A stretch of 64,000 nucleotides of DNA from JALYNX01 sp963749415 (GTDB taxonomy: Bacteria; Actinomycetota; Acidimicrobiia; Spongiisociales; ZC4RG35). The translations under genes were made by a program, and so were the position numbers. Each line of letters starts with the position of its first letter. The stretch's first letter is position 1. The notes beneath the pieces were generated by a model. The model saw only the letters and a program-made list of their open reading frames with translations. It did no database searches and was not told the DNA's origin. This document shows, piece after piece, positions 8,099 to 16,700 of the stretch. The stretch is from positions 1,798,001 through 1,862,000 of the forward strand of contig CAVVMG010000001.1 in assembly GCA_963749415.1 (NCBI GenBank), read 5' to 3'.

Positions 8099-8974
8099 GT
8101 GCGACCCGGCCGCGTTCTCGCCCTGGTGCTGATCACCGCATGCACCGGTGCGGCCGTCACTTCCTCGACTTCCCAGACGCCGGCTACCACGACCACTCAG
8201 GCTGCGACGACTTCGACGACCGTGGCGCCGACGACAACGAGCATTCCAGAGACCACCACCAGCCTGAATCCCTTCGCACGCCCCGACTGGATGGGGACCC
8301 GCGAGCTGCCCCTTCGGGAAGACGGATATGGCGTGGCCCAGGAGACCCCGCCGGAGTTCGACCCCCGCCAACTGGAGACCGTCGATGTCCTGCCACCACC
8401 GGTCGGCACCACTTTCCAATCGACACTGGGGCCGATCCCGGATGACGTCCTCGCTCGTTCGAGCTGGGTCCCCGAATGCCCGGTGACTCTCGACGAGCTG
8501 GCCTACATCACTGTCTCCCACCACGGGTTCGACGGGGGGATCCACACCGGAGAGATGATCGTCAACGCCGGCGAAGCCGAGGGGATGGTCGATGTCTTCC
8601 GTCGGCTGTTCGAGGCCGGCTTCCTCATCGAGCAGATGCGGGTGATCACCAAAGAGGAGATCGACGCCCCTCCCACCGGAGACTGGAACGACACCACTTC
8701 CTTTGTCTGCCGGCCCGCTGTTGGCTCCGGCAACTGGTCGCAGCACGCCTATGGGCTGGCCGTCGACGTCAATCCGTTCCACAACCCCTATCTGAAGGGT
8801 GACCTGGTCCTCCCCGAGCTGGCCACGACCTATACCGATCGTGAGGACTCCCGCCCGGGGATGATCTTCGCCGGCGATGTCGCCACCGAGGCGTTTGCCG
8901 CCATGGGTTGGGGCTGGGGCGGCAACTGGAACACGCTCAAGGACTGGATGCACTTCTCCCGCAGCGGGCGCTGA
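8099..8974 (+). CDS. Secreted lipoprotein, M15 (VanY-like) peptidase domain
   Basis: This 291-residue exported protein starts with a short signal and lipobox LITAC (Cys15), followed by a long Thr/Ser/Pro-rich spacer (about residues 18-58). The C-terminal half has the M15 zinc-peptidase pattern: WSQHAYGLAVDVNPF (H and D ligands, about 214-228) and WMHFS near the end (about 283-287, last His ligand). It should trim peptidoglycan stem peptides outside the membrane. The GTG start at 8099 is 6 nt after a TAGGGT -10, so it is probably leaderless. Confidence 0.85.
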   Translation: MRPGRVLALVLITACTGAAVTSSTSQTPATTTTQAATTSTTVAPTTTSIPETTTSLNPFARPDWMGTRELPLREDGYGVAQETPPEFDPRQLETVDVLPPPVGTTFQSTLGPIPDDVLARSSWVPECPVTLDELAYITVSHHGFDGGIHTGEMIVNAGEAEGMVDVFRRLFEAGFLIEQMRVITKEEIDAPPTGDWNDTTSFVCRPAVGSGNWSQHAYGLAVDVNPFHNPYLKGDLVLPELATTYTDREDSRPGMIFAGDVATEAFAAMGWGWGGNWNTLKDWMHFSRSGR

Positions 8975-8986
8975 TCGGCTACCGAC

Positions 8987-9331
8987 TCAGCCGATGCTTC
9001 GGACCGCGTCGTCGTATGTGACGAAGTCCTCGAGTCTGGTGATGCGCCCGCCTTCGACTTCGATCATCTGATACCACTCCCATTCCCATGCCGGCTGTCG
9101 GAGGCTTGCGATCGCGTGACCGTCGATGACCTCCAGCTCCAGCAACTCCACGTCGGGGTTCACACCCTTGAACGAGCGCATCAGGTCGACGATCTCGTCG
9201 GCGTTGGCGCAGTTGATTGGCGGATCCGTGGCTACGTAGACAGCGCCATCATCGAGCAGGGACCGGGCCGTCTCCCACTCCGACTGACGCAGGGCGGTGT
9301 CCCAGGCCATGACCGTGGCATGCACGTCCAT
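8987..9331 (-). CDS. NTF2/SnoaL-like protein, possibly DNA-damage inducible
   Basis: This 114-residue protein has the SnoaL-like cone fold pattern (AWDTALRQSEWETARSLLDDGAVYVATDPP ... ARITRLEDFVTYDD-type ending). Its ligand or reaction cannot be told from sequence. I chose ATG 9331 because a -10 TAGCTT on the minus strand (9344-9339) lies 7 nt upstream. The frame upstream of that would cross the dnaE2 promoter. The perfect LexA palindrome at 9356-9373 falls at the -35 region of this gene, so it may be co-regulated with dnaE2. Confidence 0.7.
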   Translation of the reverse strand: MDVHATVMAWDTALRQSEWETARSLLDDGAVYVATDPPINCANADEIVDLMRSFKGVNPDVELLELEVIDGHAIASLRQPAWEWEWYQMIEVEGGRITRLEDFVTYDDAVRSIG

Positions 9332-9355
9332 GACTCGAAAGCTACACCGATCCGC

Positions 9356-9378
9356 ATCGAACATATGTTCGATATAGT
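9356..9378 (+). promoter_or_regulatory. LexA (SOS) box and -10 of dnaE2
   Basis: ATCGAACATATGTTCGAT (9356-9373) is a perfect 18-bp palindrome matching the Gram-positive SOS box CGAAC-n4-GTTCG. It is followed by -10 TATAGT (9373-9378), 8 nt before the GTG of dnaE2. LexA bound here would block the promoter. Confidence 0.9.
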
Positions 9379-9386
9379 GAGGATGA

Positions 9387-12300
9387 GTGAGCGGGTACGC
9401 CGAGCTGCATTGCCACACCAACTTCTCCTTCCTCGATGGCGCTTCCCATCCCGAAGATCTCGCCGAGCGGGCAATGGACTTGGGCTACCAGGCGCTGGCG
9501 GTCACCGACCACGACGGGTTCTACGGGGTCTCCCGGTTCTGGCAGGCGGCGAAGGCGACCGGGCTTCCCGCCATCTATGGGGTCGAGATCGGCCTGGAGC
9601 CGGAGCCTGACGGGCCTCCCGATCCGGTGACCAGTGCCGAGGAATGGGACCGGCAGCGTCATGCCCGGACCAAGGGCGCCCAGGGGAGGTTGCGCCGGGG
9701 ACGCAGCGTGCGGGCACACGGAGTGAAGCCGACAGACCTTCCCGAGACCGACCACCTGGTCCTTCTCGCCGGCTCGCCACAGGGATATCGGGCGCTCTCC
9801 AACCTGGTGACCAGGGCCCAGCTCCGGGGGGAGAAGGGCCATCCGGTTTATCTCTGGGAGGACCTGGTGACGGTGGCGGGGAGCCCCGATGTCCATGTCC
9901 TCACCGGTTGCCACTCCGGGGCGATGCCCAAGGCCGCGGCTCGCCACGATCTCGGGGCGACGATCAGGGAGGCGTCGCGGCTTCGAGAGCTGTTCGGAGC
10001 CCGGCTCCATCTCGAGTTGTGGCACCACGGGATGCCAGAGGATGACCCACGCAACGACCTGATGTGGGAGGTCGCCGAGAAGCTGGGGATTTCGGTGGTA
10101 GCCACCAATCAGGCCCACTATCACGACCGCCGGGACGCCGATCTGTCGGAGGTCCTGGCTGCCATCGGAGGGAGGCGAACCCTGGCGGCCGCCGATGGTT
10201 TCCGCCCTGCCAGCGACGAGCGGTATCTCAAGCATCCGGCAGAGATGAGCCGTCGATTCGCTCGCTACCCGGGAGCAGTGGCCCGCGCCGGTGAGCTGGG
10301 GCGCCGCCTCGCCTTCGATCTCGGCCTGGTCGCCCCCAACCTTCCCGACTTCCCAATGCCCGGCCACTTTCGCGACGAGATGGACTATCTGCGCCATCTC
10401 ACCTGGGAGGGCGCCCGTGAGGTCTATCCGGGCAGTGACGACGGGATCGATCCTCGGGCCCGGCGTCGTCTCGAGCACGAGCTGGGGATCATCGAGCAGC
10501 TGGGATTCCCCGGCTACTTCCTGGTGGTGAAGGACATCATGGACTTCGCCGAAACCCAGGACATCCTCTGCCAGATCCGAGGGTCGGGAGCGGACTCGGC
10601 GGTGTGCCGCTGCCTGGGGCTGACCCGGGTCGACCCGATCCGGCTCCACCTCCCCTTCGAGCGCTTCCTCTCCGAGGAGCGGGGGAGACCGCCGGACATC
10701 GACATCGACTTCGAGGCCGACCGCCGGGAGGAGGTCATCCAGTACTGCTACCGCCAGTACGGGCGGGAGCGGGCGGCGATGGTGGCCAATGTGATCACCT
10801 ACCGGGCCAAGTCGGTGCTCCGGGACGTGGCCAAGACCTTCGGGTTCACCCAGGCCCAGGTGGACGGTCTCTCCAAGTACCTGGACACCAGGGACCCGGC
10901 GCTGATCCGCCTCGACTCCCCACTGCCCGAGGGGATGACCGCCGAGATGATCTACGACATCTGCTGGCGGCTCGATGGCTTTCCCCGTCACCTCGGGATC
11001 CACTCCGGAGGGATGGTGATCGCCGACCGCCCCTTGTGGCAGGTGGTCCCTTTGGAGTGGGGGCGGATGGAAGGGCGGACCGTCCTCCAGTGGGACAAGG
11101 ACGACTCGGCAGCGGTGGGAATCGTCAAGTTCGACCTGCTCGGGCTGGGGATGCTCAACGCCCTCCATCTTGCCCACGACCTGATCGAGGACACCCACGG
11201 CATCGACATCGACCTCGCAACCATCCCCCAGGAGCCGGCGATCTACCGCTCGATCACCAGGGCCGACACCGTCGGGTTGTTCCAGATCGAGTCCCGGGCC
11301 CAGATGGCGACCCTGCCCAAGATGAAGCCGAAGACCTTCTACGACCTGGCGGTCGAGGTGGCCCTGATCCGGCCCGGACCGATCCAGGGCCAGTCGGTGC
11401 ACCCGTATCTGCGGCGTCGCAGTGGTGAGGAGCCGGTGCGTTATCCCCATCCTTCCACCGAGGAGATCCTGAAGAAGACGCTCGGGGTTCCCATCTTCCA
11501 GGAGCAGCTCATGGAGCTGGCCCGGGTCTGTGCCGGGTTCGACGGGAGTCAGGCCGACCGGTTGCGGCAGGCGATGACCCACAAGCGCTCGGAGAAGGAG
11601 ATGGGAAAGCTCCGCGAGGACCTATACGTGGGGATGGCAGGCAACGGGATCATCGGGGAGGCGGCCGATGAGATCTGGGAGAAGCTGCAGGGGTTCGCAG
11701 CCTTCGGGTTCCCGGAGAGCCACTCGGTGAGCTTTGCCTACATCGTCTATATGTCGGCCTGGCTTCGCTTTCACTACCCCGCGGAGTACCTGGCCGGCCT
11801 GCTCAATGCCCAACCGATGGGGTTCTACAGCCCGAACTCCCTGGTCCAGGACTCACAGCGACACGGGGTGGTGGTGCTGGGGCCGGATGTGAACGTGTCC
11901 TGGCACGACTGCACCATCGAGGCTGTCGAGGCGGCGCCCGATGACATCGTCGAGTACCTGGGGGAGCGTTGGCGTCGGGGGCGAGGGCTGGTCGACGACC
12001 CGGTCCGGCCCCCGGTCGGGGTGCGGATGGGGCTCCGCTATGTGCGCAACATGGGGGAGAGGGAGGTGACCAGGGTCGAGGCGGCTCGGATCCTGGGCGG
12101 GCCTTTCCAGTCTCCGGAGGACCTGGCTTCTCGCACCGGGCTCGGGGTCGAAGCCCTGGAGGGTCTTGCCGCCTCTGGAGCACTGGAGTCGATCGGCCTC
12201 GGCCGCCGGGAGGGGATGTGGGCTGCGGGAGCGCTCGCCGAGATCGATCCCGAGCGGCTGGCCCTGTCACCGGGGGTGGAGGCACCGGAGCTGCCGGGGA

Positions 12301-12704
12301 TGAGCGACGAGGAATCACATCGGGCCGACCTCTGGGCAGTGGGGGTCTCCAGCCGGCACCCGATGAGCTTCGTGCGCGATCAGTTGGAAGGGTGCCTCAC
12401 CGCAGCCGAGGCATTGGAGGTGCAACGTCACCGCAGCCGGATCCGGGTGGCGGGGGTGGTCACCCATCGCCAGCGCCCGGGAACTGCCAAGGGGGTCTAC
12501 TTCCTCAACCTGGAGGACGAGACCGGCCTTCTCAACATCATCGTGCTCCCCGATGTCTGGGCTCGCCACCGCGAAGTGGTCCGTCGCAGCCCGGCCCTGG
12601 TGATCGAGGGCCGCCTCGAGTACCACGACGGGGTGACCAACATCGTGGCCCGGGATTTCCAGGCAATCGGGGTGCAGACGGTGCAATCCCGTGATTTCCG
12701 GTGA
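9387..12704 (+). CDS. dnaE2: Error-prone DNA polymerase III alpha, DnaE2
   Basis: This 1105-residue family C polymerase performs translesion synthesis. It has an N-terminal PHP domain beginning ELHCHTNFSFLDGASH (about residues 6-21), the catalytic acidic motif PDIDIDFE (about 435-442), and a helix-hairpin-helix and OB-fold region at the end (RIRVAGVVTHRQRPG ... FLNLEDETGLLNIIV). The short length and lack of the tau-binding tail fit DnaE2 rather than replicative DnaE1. The perfect SOS box immediately upstream supports DNA-damage induction, as known in mycobacteria. Its usual partners imuA and imuB are not adjacent. The GTG start lies 8 nt from the -10. Confidence 0.96.
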   Translation: MSGYAELHCHTNFSFLDGASHPEDLAERAMDLGYQALAVTDHDGFYGVSRFWQAAKATGLPAIYGVEIGLEPEPDGPPDPVTSAEEWDRQRHARTKGAQGRLRRGRSVRAHGVKPTDLPETDHLVLLAGSPQGYRALSNLVTRAQLRGEKGHPVYLWEDLVTVAGSPDVHVLTGCHSGAMPKAAARHDLGATIREASRLRELFGARLHLELWHHGMPEDDPRNDLMWEVAEKLGISVVATNQAHYHDRRDADLSEVLAAIGGRRTLAAADGFRPASDERYLKHPAEMSRRFARYPGAVARAGELGRRLAFDLGLVAPNLPDFPMPGHFRDEMDYLRHLTWEGAREVYPGSDDGIDPRARRRLEHELGIIEQLGFPGYFLVVKDIMDFAETQDILCQIRGSGADSAVCRCLGLTRVDPIRLHLPFERFLSEERGRPPDIDIDFEADRREEVIQYCYRQYGRERAAMVANVITYRAKSVLRDVAKTFGFTQAQVDGLSKYLDTRDPALIRLDSPLPEGMTAEMIYDICWRLDGFPRHLGIHSGGMVIADRPLWQVVPLEWGRMEGRTVLQWDKDDSAAVGIVKFDLLGLGMLNALHLAHDLIEDTHGIDIDLATIPQEPAIYRSITRADTVGLFQIESRAQMATLPKMKPKTFYDLAVEVALIRPGPIQGQSVHPYLRRRSGEEPVRYPHPSTEEILKKTLGVPIFQEQLMELARVCAGFDGSQADRLRQAMTHKRSEKEMGKLREDLYVGMAGNGIIGEAADEIWEKLQGFAAFGFPESHSVSFAYIVYMSAWLRFHYPAEYLAGLLNAQPMGFYSPNSLVQDSQRHGVVVLGPDVNVSWHDCTIEAVEAAPDDIVEYLGERWRRGRGLVDDPVRPPVGVRMGLRYVRNMGEREVTRVEAARILGGPFQSPEDLASRTGLGVEALEGLAASGALESIGLGRREGMWAAGALAEIDPERLALSPGVEAPELPGMSDEESHRADLWAVGVSSRHPMSFVRDQLEGCLTAAEALEVQRHRSRIRVAGVVTHRQRPGTAKGVYFLNLEDETGLLNIIVLPDVWARHREVVRRSPALVIEGRLEYHDGVTNIVARDFQAIGVQTVQSRDFR

Positions 12705-12735
12705 TCGGTAGCGTCGCGGCAACGAGGAGAAGCCA

Positions 12736-13152
12736 TTGGATATGAAGCTGGAAGTGGTTGTGTTGCCGGTATCCGATGTCGACCGGGCCAAGGAGTTCTT
12801 CGAGAGGGCTGGATTCAAAGTCGATGTCGACTTTCAGCCGAACGACTCGTTCCGTGTGGTCCAGGTGACGCCACCCGGGTCCGCATGCTCGATCACCTTC
12901 GGCATCGGGATCAGCCAGAGCGCTCCCGGGACCTATCAAGGGCTGCACCTGGTGGTTACCGACCTGCCGGCGGCGATCGAGGACCTGTCGGGTCGGGGAA
13001 TCGAGGTCAGCGAGCCGTTCCACTTCGGCGATGAGGGCCAGACGCCAGGCCTCCACCCGGAAAGGGCCGACTACGGGACATACGCCGCGTTCAGCGATCC
13101 CGATGGCAATGGATTTCTGCTCCAGGAGGTCAGCCACCGCGGCGAGACCTAG
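12736..13152 (+). CDS. VOC family (glyoxalase/bleomycin-resistance fold) protein
   Basis: This 138-residue single-unit VOC protein starts KLEVVVLPVSDVDRAKEFFERAGF and ends with ERADYGTYAAFSDPDGNGFLLQEV, the metal-site glutamate strand typical of the fold. The reaction is unknown. AACGAGGAG sits 7 nt before a TTG at 12736, which I prefer; an ATG two codons later (12742) is the alternative. A decayed copy of its 3' end lies beyond the next gene (14296-14391). Confidence 0.85.
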   Translation: MDMKLEVVVLPVSDVDRAKEFFERAGFKVDVDFQPNDSFRVVQVTPPGSACSITFGIGISQSAPGTYQGLHLVVTDLPAAIEDLSGRGIEVSEPFHFGDEGQTPGLHPERADYGTYAAFSDPDGNGFLLQEVSHRGET

Positions 13153-13208
13153 GCCGACTCCGTCGGTCCAGTCCAAATCTGTCACACCTCCTTCGTAATG
13201 TTTCGACC

Positions 13209-14276
13209 ATGGACTGGGGGAGTCTTACTGAGGATCAGCTGGATCTGATCGTCACCGGGGGAGAGCGTCAGGTTGCCGAAATCAGAGCCGCGCAGATGGG
13301 CGCCATCCAGGAGAAACGGCGACGCCAGTCACACCACAGCGACGGCTACCGGTCGATCGTGGACTGGACCGCGGCCCGAGCCGACATCTCCCATCAGACG
13401 GCCCGTACCCTGTGCTGGACGGCCTCGAGGCTGGAAGAGGCGCCCGAAGTGGCGGCCCAAATCGCCGATGGCGAGATCACTTTCGACCGGGCCGAGCAGC
13501 TGGCGCGACTCCCGGAGCGCGCCCGCCACGATCACGAGGGCTACGACATCGGACAACTCCGCCGGCTGGTGGCGCACCATCGCCGTCTGAGCCCGAAGCG
13601 GGAGCGCGAGATCTCCTCGAGCGGGTATCTGCATTTCCAGCCATCGCTCGACGAGACCACGACCCACATCTGGGGTGAGCTCGCCGGGCTCGATGCCCGT
13701 CTGGTGGAGAAGGCGATCGATCAGCGTGCCGACGAGGTGTTAGGTGAAGACGTCCCATTGGCTGTTGCCGAGAGTCGGGGACTTGCCCTGGTCGCGATCT
13801 GTCAGGACTCGCTTTATTCGTCAGATCCAGTCGGCGATGCGCCACCCGTGGACGTCGCGGTCACGGTCGACGCCAGGACCGCCGCTGCCACCAACGGCGA
13901 ATCGGGGGTGGCGGTGCTCGCCGGGCCCCGGATCGGGCGGCGGGCTCTGGAAGAGATCCTGTGCAACGGCATCGTCGAGGTGGTCGGCATCACCGAATCG
14001 GGCGAGCCACTGAGTCTGGGCCGGCGTACTCGGACCGTGAGCCGCAAGCTGCGGCGTCACATCCTGGCCCGGGATGGCGGCTGTACCGTCGAGGGCTGTC
14101 CTTCGCACTATCGACTCGAGGTCCACCACTCCGTGCCCTGGTACCGGGGTGGGCGCACCGACGCCGACGATCTGGTCACCCTGTGCTGGTTCCATCACCA
14201 CATCGCGGTGCATCGCCATGGCATGGAGTTGGTCCGAATCGGCCGATCCCGGGTTCGGCTGAAACGACCTAGCTAG
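13209..14276 (+). CDS. DUF222 / HNH endonuclease family protein
   Basis: This 355-residue protein has an alpha-helical DUF222 region (about residues 10-200) and a C-terminal HNH motif: CTVEGCPSHYRLEVHHSVPWYRGGRTDADDLVTLCWFHHHIAVH (about 296-338), with the Cys pairs and HH of the zinc/HNH core. Family members (13E12-like) are abundant, multicopy and variable in actinobacteria; a nuclease role is likely but unproven. A TAATGT -10 ends 7 nt before the ATG, so the gene has its own leaderless promoter. A VOC gene precedes it and a VOC 3' fragment follows it, which hints at insertion or duplication. Confidence 0.85.
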   Translation: MDWGSLTEDQLDLIVTGGERQVAEIRAAQMGAIQEKRRRQSHHSDGYRSIVDWTAARADISHQTARTLCWTASRLEEAPEVAAQIADGEITFDRAEQLARLPERARHDHEGYDIGQLRRLVAHHRRLSPKREREISSSGYLHFQPSLDETTTHIWGELAGLDARLVEKAIDQRADEVLGEDVPLAVAESRGLALVAICQDSLYSSDPVGDAPPVDVAVTVDARTAAATNGESGVAVLAGPRIGRRALEEILCNGIVEVVGITESGEPLSLGRRTRTVSRKLRRHILARDGGCTVEGCPSHYRLEVHHSVPWYRGGRTDADDLVTLCWFHHHIAVHRHGMELVRIGRSRVRLKRPS

Positions 14277-14295
14277 GGGTGGGCCTTCCCCACCA

Positions 14296-14391
14296 CCTCT
14301 CCTGGAACGGGCGGACTATGGGTCCTACGGCTCGTACAGCGATCCTGATCGCAATGGCTTTCTTCCCCAGGGGGTGAGGAGAGGGGGGTGA
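14296..14391 (+). pseudogene. Remnant of a second VOC gene 3' end
   Basis: The frame from 14305 reads ERADYGSYGSYSDPDRNG, then FLPQGVRRGG and stop. It aligns with the C-terminus of the intact VOC gene at 12736 (ERADYGTYAAFSDPDGNG). Over 72 aligned bases 57 are identical. No start codon or N-terminal two thirds are present. A small hairpin (GGTGGG-ccttc-CCCACC) lies just before it. It marks a past duplication or an insertion of the HNH gene. Confidence 0.7.
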
Positions 14392-14403
14392 TCGGAGGTC
14401 ACG

Positions 14404-15279
14404 TCAATCCGTCGAGCGCTGAAGGTAGGGCGCAAACAACTCATACAGACTTGGCGGCCGCCGACGGGCGATCCCGGCGAGCAGATCAGCCACCTGTACC
14501 CGCGCGTCAACCCTCGAATCGACCTGCATGAACGAGCGCAACGGCGGAGGAGACGGAGACACGGCTTCGGCGAGGAACGTCGCCAATCGAGCCACCCGGC
14601 TCCTGGTCAACGCGCTCTGCTCGTCATGCACCACGTCGACCGACCGGACTCCAGCGCTCCAGAACAACAGCGTCTCGGCGAGTGCAGGCACCAGCGGCTC
14701 CAGCGGTGGTGGAAACGCGGGATCCTCATCGATCAACCGAACCATGACTTCCTCGACCCGCGCCGATGTGATATCCCGCAATCCGGGCAGATCCGCCGGC
14801 ATCGTCGCGAAGAACCGATCGATCGCGTCGTGGTCGACCAGCCGGGCCCTCCTCGTCCGGATCAGGTCTATGAACGCCGTCAGGAACCCGGTTCGCCGCC
14901 GAAGCGCCAGTACGGCCTCGGAGTGATCCCGGCCCAGGCTGGTGCCCGCGCCATACGAAGGTTCCTCGGTGAACAACTCGAGTACCCGGGCGGCGAGGTA
15001 CCCGGTCTTGTCGATGACGTTGACGTGTGCACGCCCGCGCAGCACGGTAAGGAACCACTCGAGCGAGGGCCGCTGCTCGGGTCGCAGCAACTGATTGGAC
15101 TTGTACTCGGAAGGGCGCGCAAGACGGGAGCGCAGTACGGCTACCACCTCGGCGGCCTCCGGTATGGAGAGATCGACACTGGCGTGGGTGATCAATGGCG
15201 ACGCGGGGTCGAGGAGGTTGGTCCCGGAGAACCCGGACTCGTCACAGGCGATCTCGACCCACGACGACTGAATGGTCAT
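14404..15279 (-). CDS. DUF3800-like (RNase H-fold) protein
   Basis: This 291-residue protein opens with an acidic ACDESGFSG motif (about residues 11-19). It has a middle VVHDEQSALTRSR segment and ends with MQVDSRVDARVQVADLLAG. That D-E...D-E-Q...Q-x-ADLLAG arrangement is the pattern of DUF3800 proteins, thought to have an RNase H-like catalytic core; substrates are unknown. DUF3800 genes often lie near mobile or defence genes, and here the neighbour is an HNH gene. The start ATG at 15279 is reasonable, though I see no clear ribosome site. Confidence 0.65.
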   Translation of the reverse strand: MTIQSSWVEIACDESGFSGTNLLDPASPLITHASVDLSIPEAAEVVAVLRSRLARPSEYKSNQLLRPEQRPSLEWFLTVLRGRAHVNVIDKTGYLAARVLELFTEEPSYGAGTSLGRDHSEAVLALRRRTGFLTAFIDLIRTRRARLVDHDAIDRFFATMPADLPGLRDITSARVEEVMVRLIDEDPAFPPPLEPLVPALAETLLFWSAGVRSVDVVHDEQSALTRSRVARLATFLAEAVSPSPPPLRSFMQVDSRVDARVQVADLLAGIARRRPPSLYELFAPYLQRSTD

Positions 15280-15316
15280 CAGGACAAGAGCTCCAAGCCG
15301 AAAGGACGGGCTACGG

Positions 15317-15338
15317 GCCCGTCGTCACGACGACGGGC
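15317..15338. terminator. Strong GC-rich hairpin between cupin and DUF3800 genes
   Basis: GCCCGTCGT-cacg-ACGACGGGC is a perfect 9-bp stem with a 4-nt loop. No T-tract follows on either strand. It lies downstream of the leftward cupin gene and probably ends or stabilises that transcript. The rest of 15280-15493 (about 215 bp) shows no coding or other pattern I recognise. Confidence 0.55.
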
Positions 15339-15493
15339 GTGATCAGGCGGGAAAGCGCGTGATCAGTGAGCGAAAGCGGCCGGAGCGAGCATGCGATCCA
15401 TTATGACCCCGCTTGGGCCGACCCACCAGCGGTTTGCGGGCTCGGATGGCCTCAGAGCGACGGCGTGATTCGTGCTCGTGGTATGACCAGCAG

Positions 15494-15871
15494 TCACGCC
15501 GGGCCGTCGACGTTGATGACCGCTGGGCCATACCCGGCTCTGACCACCACGATCCTGCTCTGAGTGCTCCCGGGGTTGCTCTCCCGATGGACGGCGCCCT
15601 TTGGTACATGCAGGAAGTCGCCCGGCCCCGCATCGACAACCTTCTCGCCGTTGCTGCCTGACTCCATGCGGAGGGTGCCATCGATCACGTAGATCGAGGT
15701 GTCGTACTCACCGTGATGGTGCCAGTCCGAGATCATGCCGGCTTCGGTTTTCACCAGGCCTGCCCACATGCCTTCCATAGAGAGCGCTTGCTCCCGCACC
15801 ATGCCCGGGGTGGGGTCTCCTTCGATGCGATCTACCGGGCGGACGATCGAAACGGGGTCCGTGGCAGCCAA
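15494..15871 (-). CDS. Cupin domain protein
   Basis: This 125-residue small barrel protein has the two cupin motifs: HHHGEYDTSIYVIDG (metal-ligand histidines and Glu, about residues 45-59) and PGDFLHVPKGAVHRE (about 78-92). The metal-dependent function is unknown. I chose TTG 15871 because AGGAGG lies 5 nt upstream; longer frames on this strand run through the next gene in another frame. It forms a leftward group with the MmcQ-like and DUF2237 genes. Confidence 0.8.
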   Translation of the reverse strand: MAATDPVSIVRPVDRIEGDPTPGMVREQALSMEGMWAGLVKTEAGMISDWHHHGEYDTSIYVIDGTLRMESGSNGEKVVDAGPGDFLHVPKGAVHRESNPGSTQSRIVVVRAGYGPAVINVDGPA

Positions 15872-15900
15872 AGTCGCCTCCTGACTCGGCCTGTCGAAAG

Positions 15901-16290
15901 TTACTTCAGTGAGTCCAGGTAGTCCTTGGCCAGGCGCTTCGGGGCTCTGTCGAGCCAAGCTTCGACCATCACCTCTTCCAGTTCGGAGGCGTCGATGTTC
16001 CCCAGCAGCACGAGCACGGACGGGTAGCCGTCGAAGTGTGGTGTCGTGAAGAACACCGCTGGGTCGTCCGACAGCAGTGCCTCTTTGACCCCAAGGTCCG
16101 GCACCCGGACCCCGAGAATCGGCCCGTCCGGAGCCGAGTCGCCGAGTGCCTGGTAATCGGCGCGACGCAAAGGGCGCTCCCATGCGAACAGCTTGTCTTT
16201 CACCCGCCAGTGGGCCTGTCCCCAGCTTTCCTTCTCGGAGGTCTCCGGCAGGGAGGAGGCGATCCGGCGCACGTCCTCCCAGGTTGCCAT
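15901..16290 (-). CDS. MmcQ/YjbR family DNA-binding-fold protein
   Basis: This 129-residue protein begins MATWEDVRRIASSLPETSEKESWG and ends APKRLAKDYL, the CyaY-like MmcQ/YjbR pattern (WEDVRR...LPE...W...F.V..KLFAW). Members are soluble, with unknown or DNA-binding roles. The ATG at 16290 overlaps the stop of the DUF2237 gene by one base, so the two are coupled. Confidence 0.85.
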   Translation of the reverse strand: MATWEDVRRIASSLPETSEKESWGQAHWRVKDKLFAWERPLRRADYQALGDSAPDGPILGVRVPDLGVKEALLSDDPAVFFTTPHFDGYPSVLVLLGNIDASELEEVMVEAWLDRAPKRLAKDYLDSLK

Positions 16291-16682
16291 CAGGCGTCCA
16301 AGGCGCCGGGGTCTGCAGGGACGTCGACGGCGTGCTCCTGCAGGATCTCGAGTGGGATCAGACCGAGCACCGCTTCGTGAGTCGAGGCCAACACCACCGG
16401 CGCCGCCGATCCAGCCTGATGCGCCCGTAGCCAGTTCGCCGCGGTGACGCACCAGCGGTCGCCAGGGACCAGCCCGGGAAACAGGTACTCGGGCATCGGG
16501 GTCGACAGATCGTTGCCGATCTCGCGTTGATGGTCGAGAAACTCAGCGGTGACCACTGCGCAGATCGTGTGGCTCCCGAGATCCTGGGGTCCGGTCTGGC
16601 ACCAACCGTCCCTGTAGAACCCGGTGAGCGGTTCGGCGCCGCACTCTTCCAATTCGGTGCCCAGGACGTTCAGCGCCGCCAC
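16290..16682 (-). CDS. DUF2237 family protein
   Basis: This 130-residue protein has the conserved DUF2237 pattern NVLGTELEECG, TGFYRDGWCQTG, GNDLSTPMPEY and FPGLVPGDRWCVTAANW. Conserved cysteines suggest metal binding or redox chemistry, but the function is not established. It is co-transcribed with the MmcQ-like gene through a one-base stop/start overlap. Confidence 0.85.
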   Translation of the reverse strand: MAALNVLGTELEECGAEPLTGFYRDGWCQTGPQDLGSHTICAVVTAEFLDHQREIGNDLSTPMPEYLFPGLVPGDRWCVTAANWLRAHQAGSAAPVVLASTHEAVLGLIPLEILQEHAVDVPADPGALDA

Positions 16683-16700
16683 GGCATCACCAATCCCGTG

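Noticed and set aside
9342..11582. 746-codon open frame antisense to dnaE2
   Set aside because: Shadow of codon bias in a GC-rich gene; no homology pattern, low-complexity Gly/Pro/Arg/Leu composition.
13196..14391. HNH gene as part of an insertion sequence
   Set aside because: No transposase, terminal inverted repeats or target-site duplication could be seen; only the VOC fragment suggests movement.
14404..15279. HNH plus DUF3800-like gene as a defence system
   Set aside because: Opposite strands, a VOC remnant between them, and no helicase, methylase or other typical partner.
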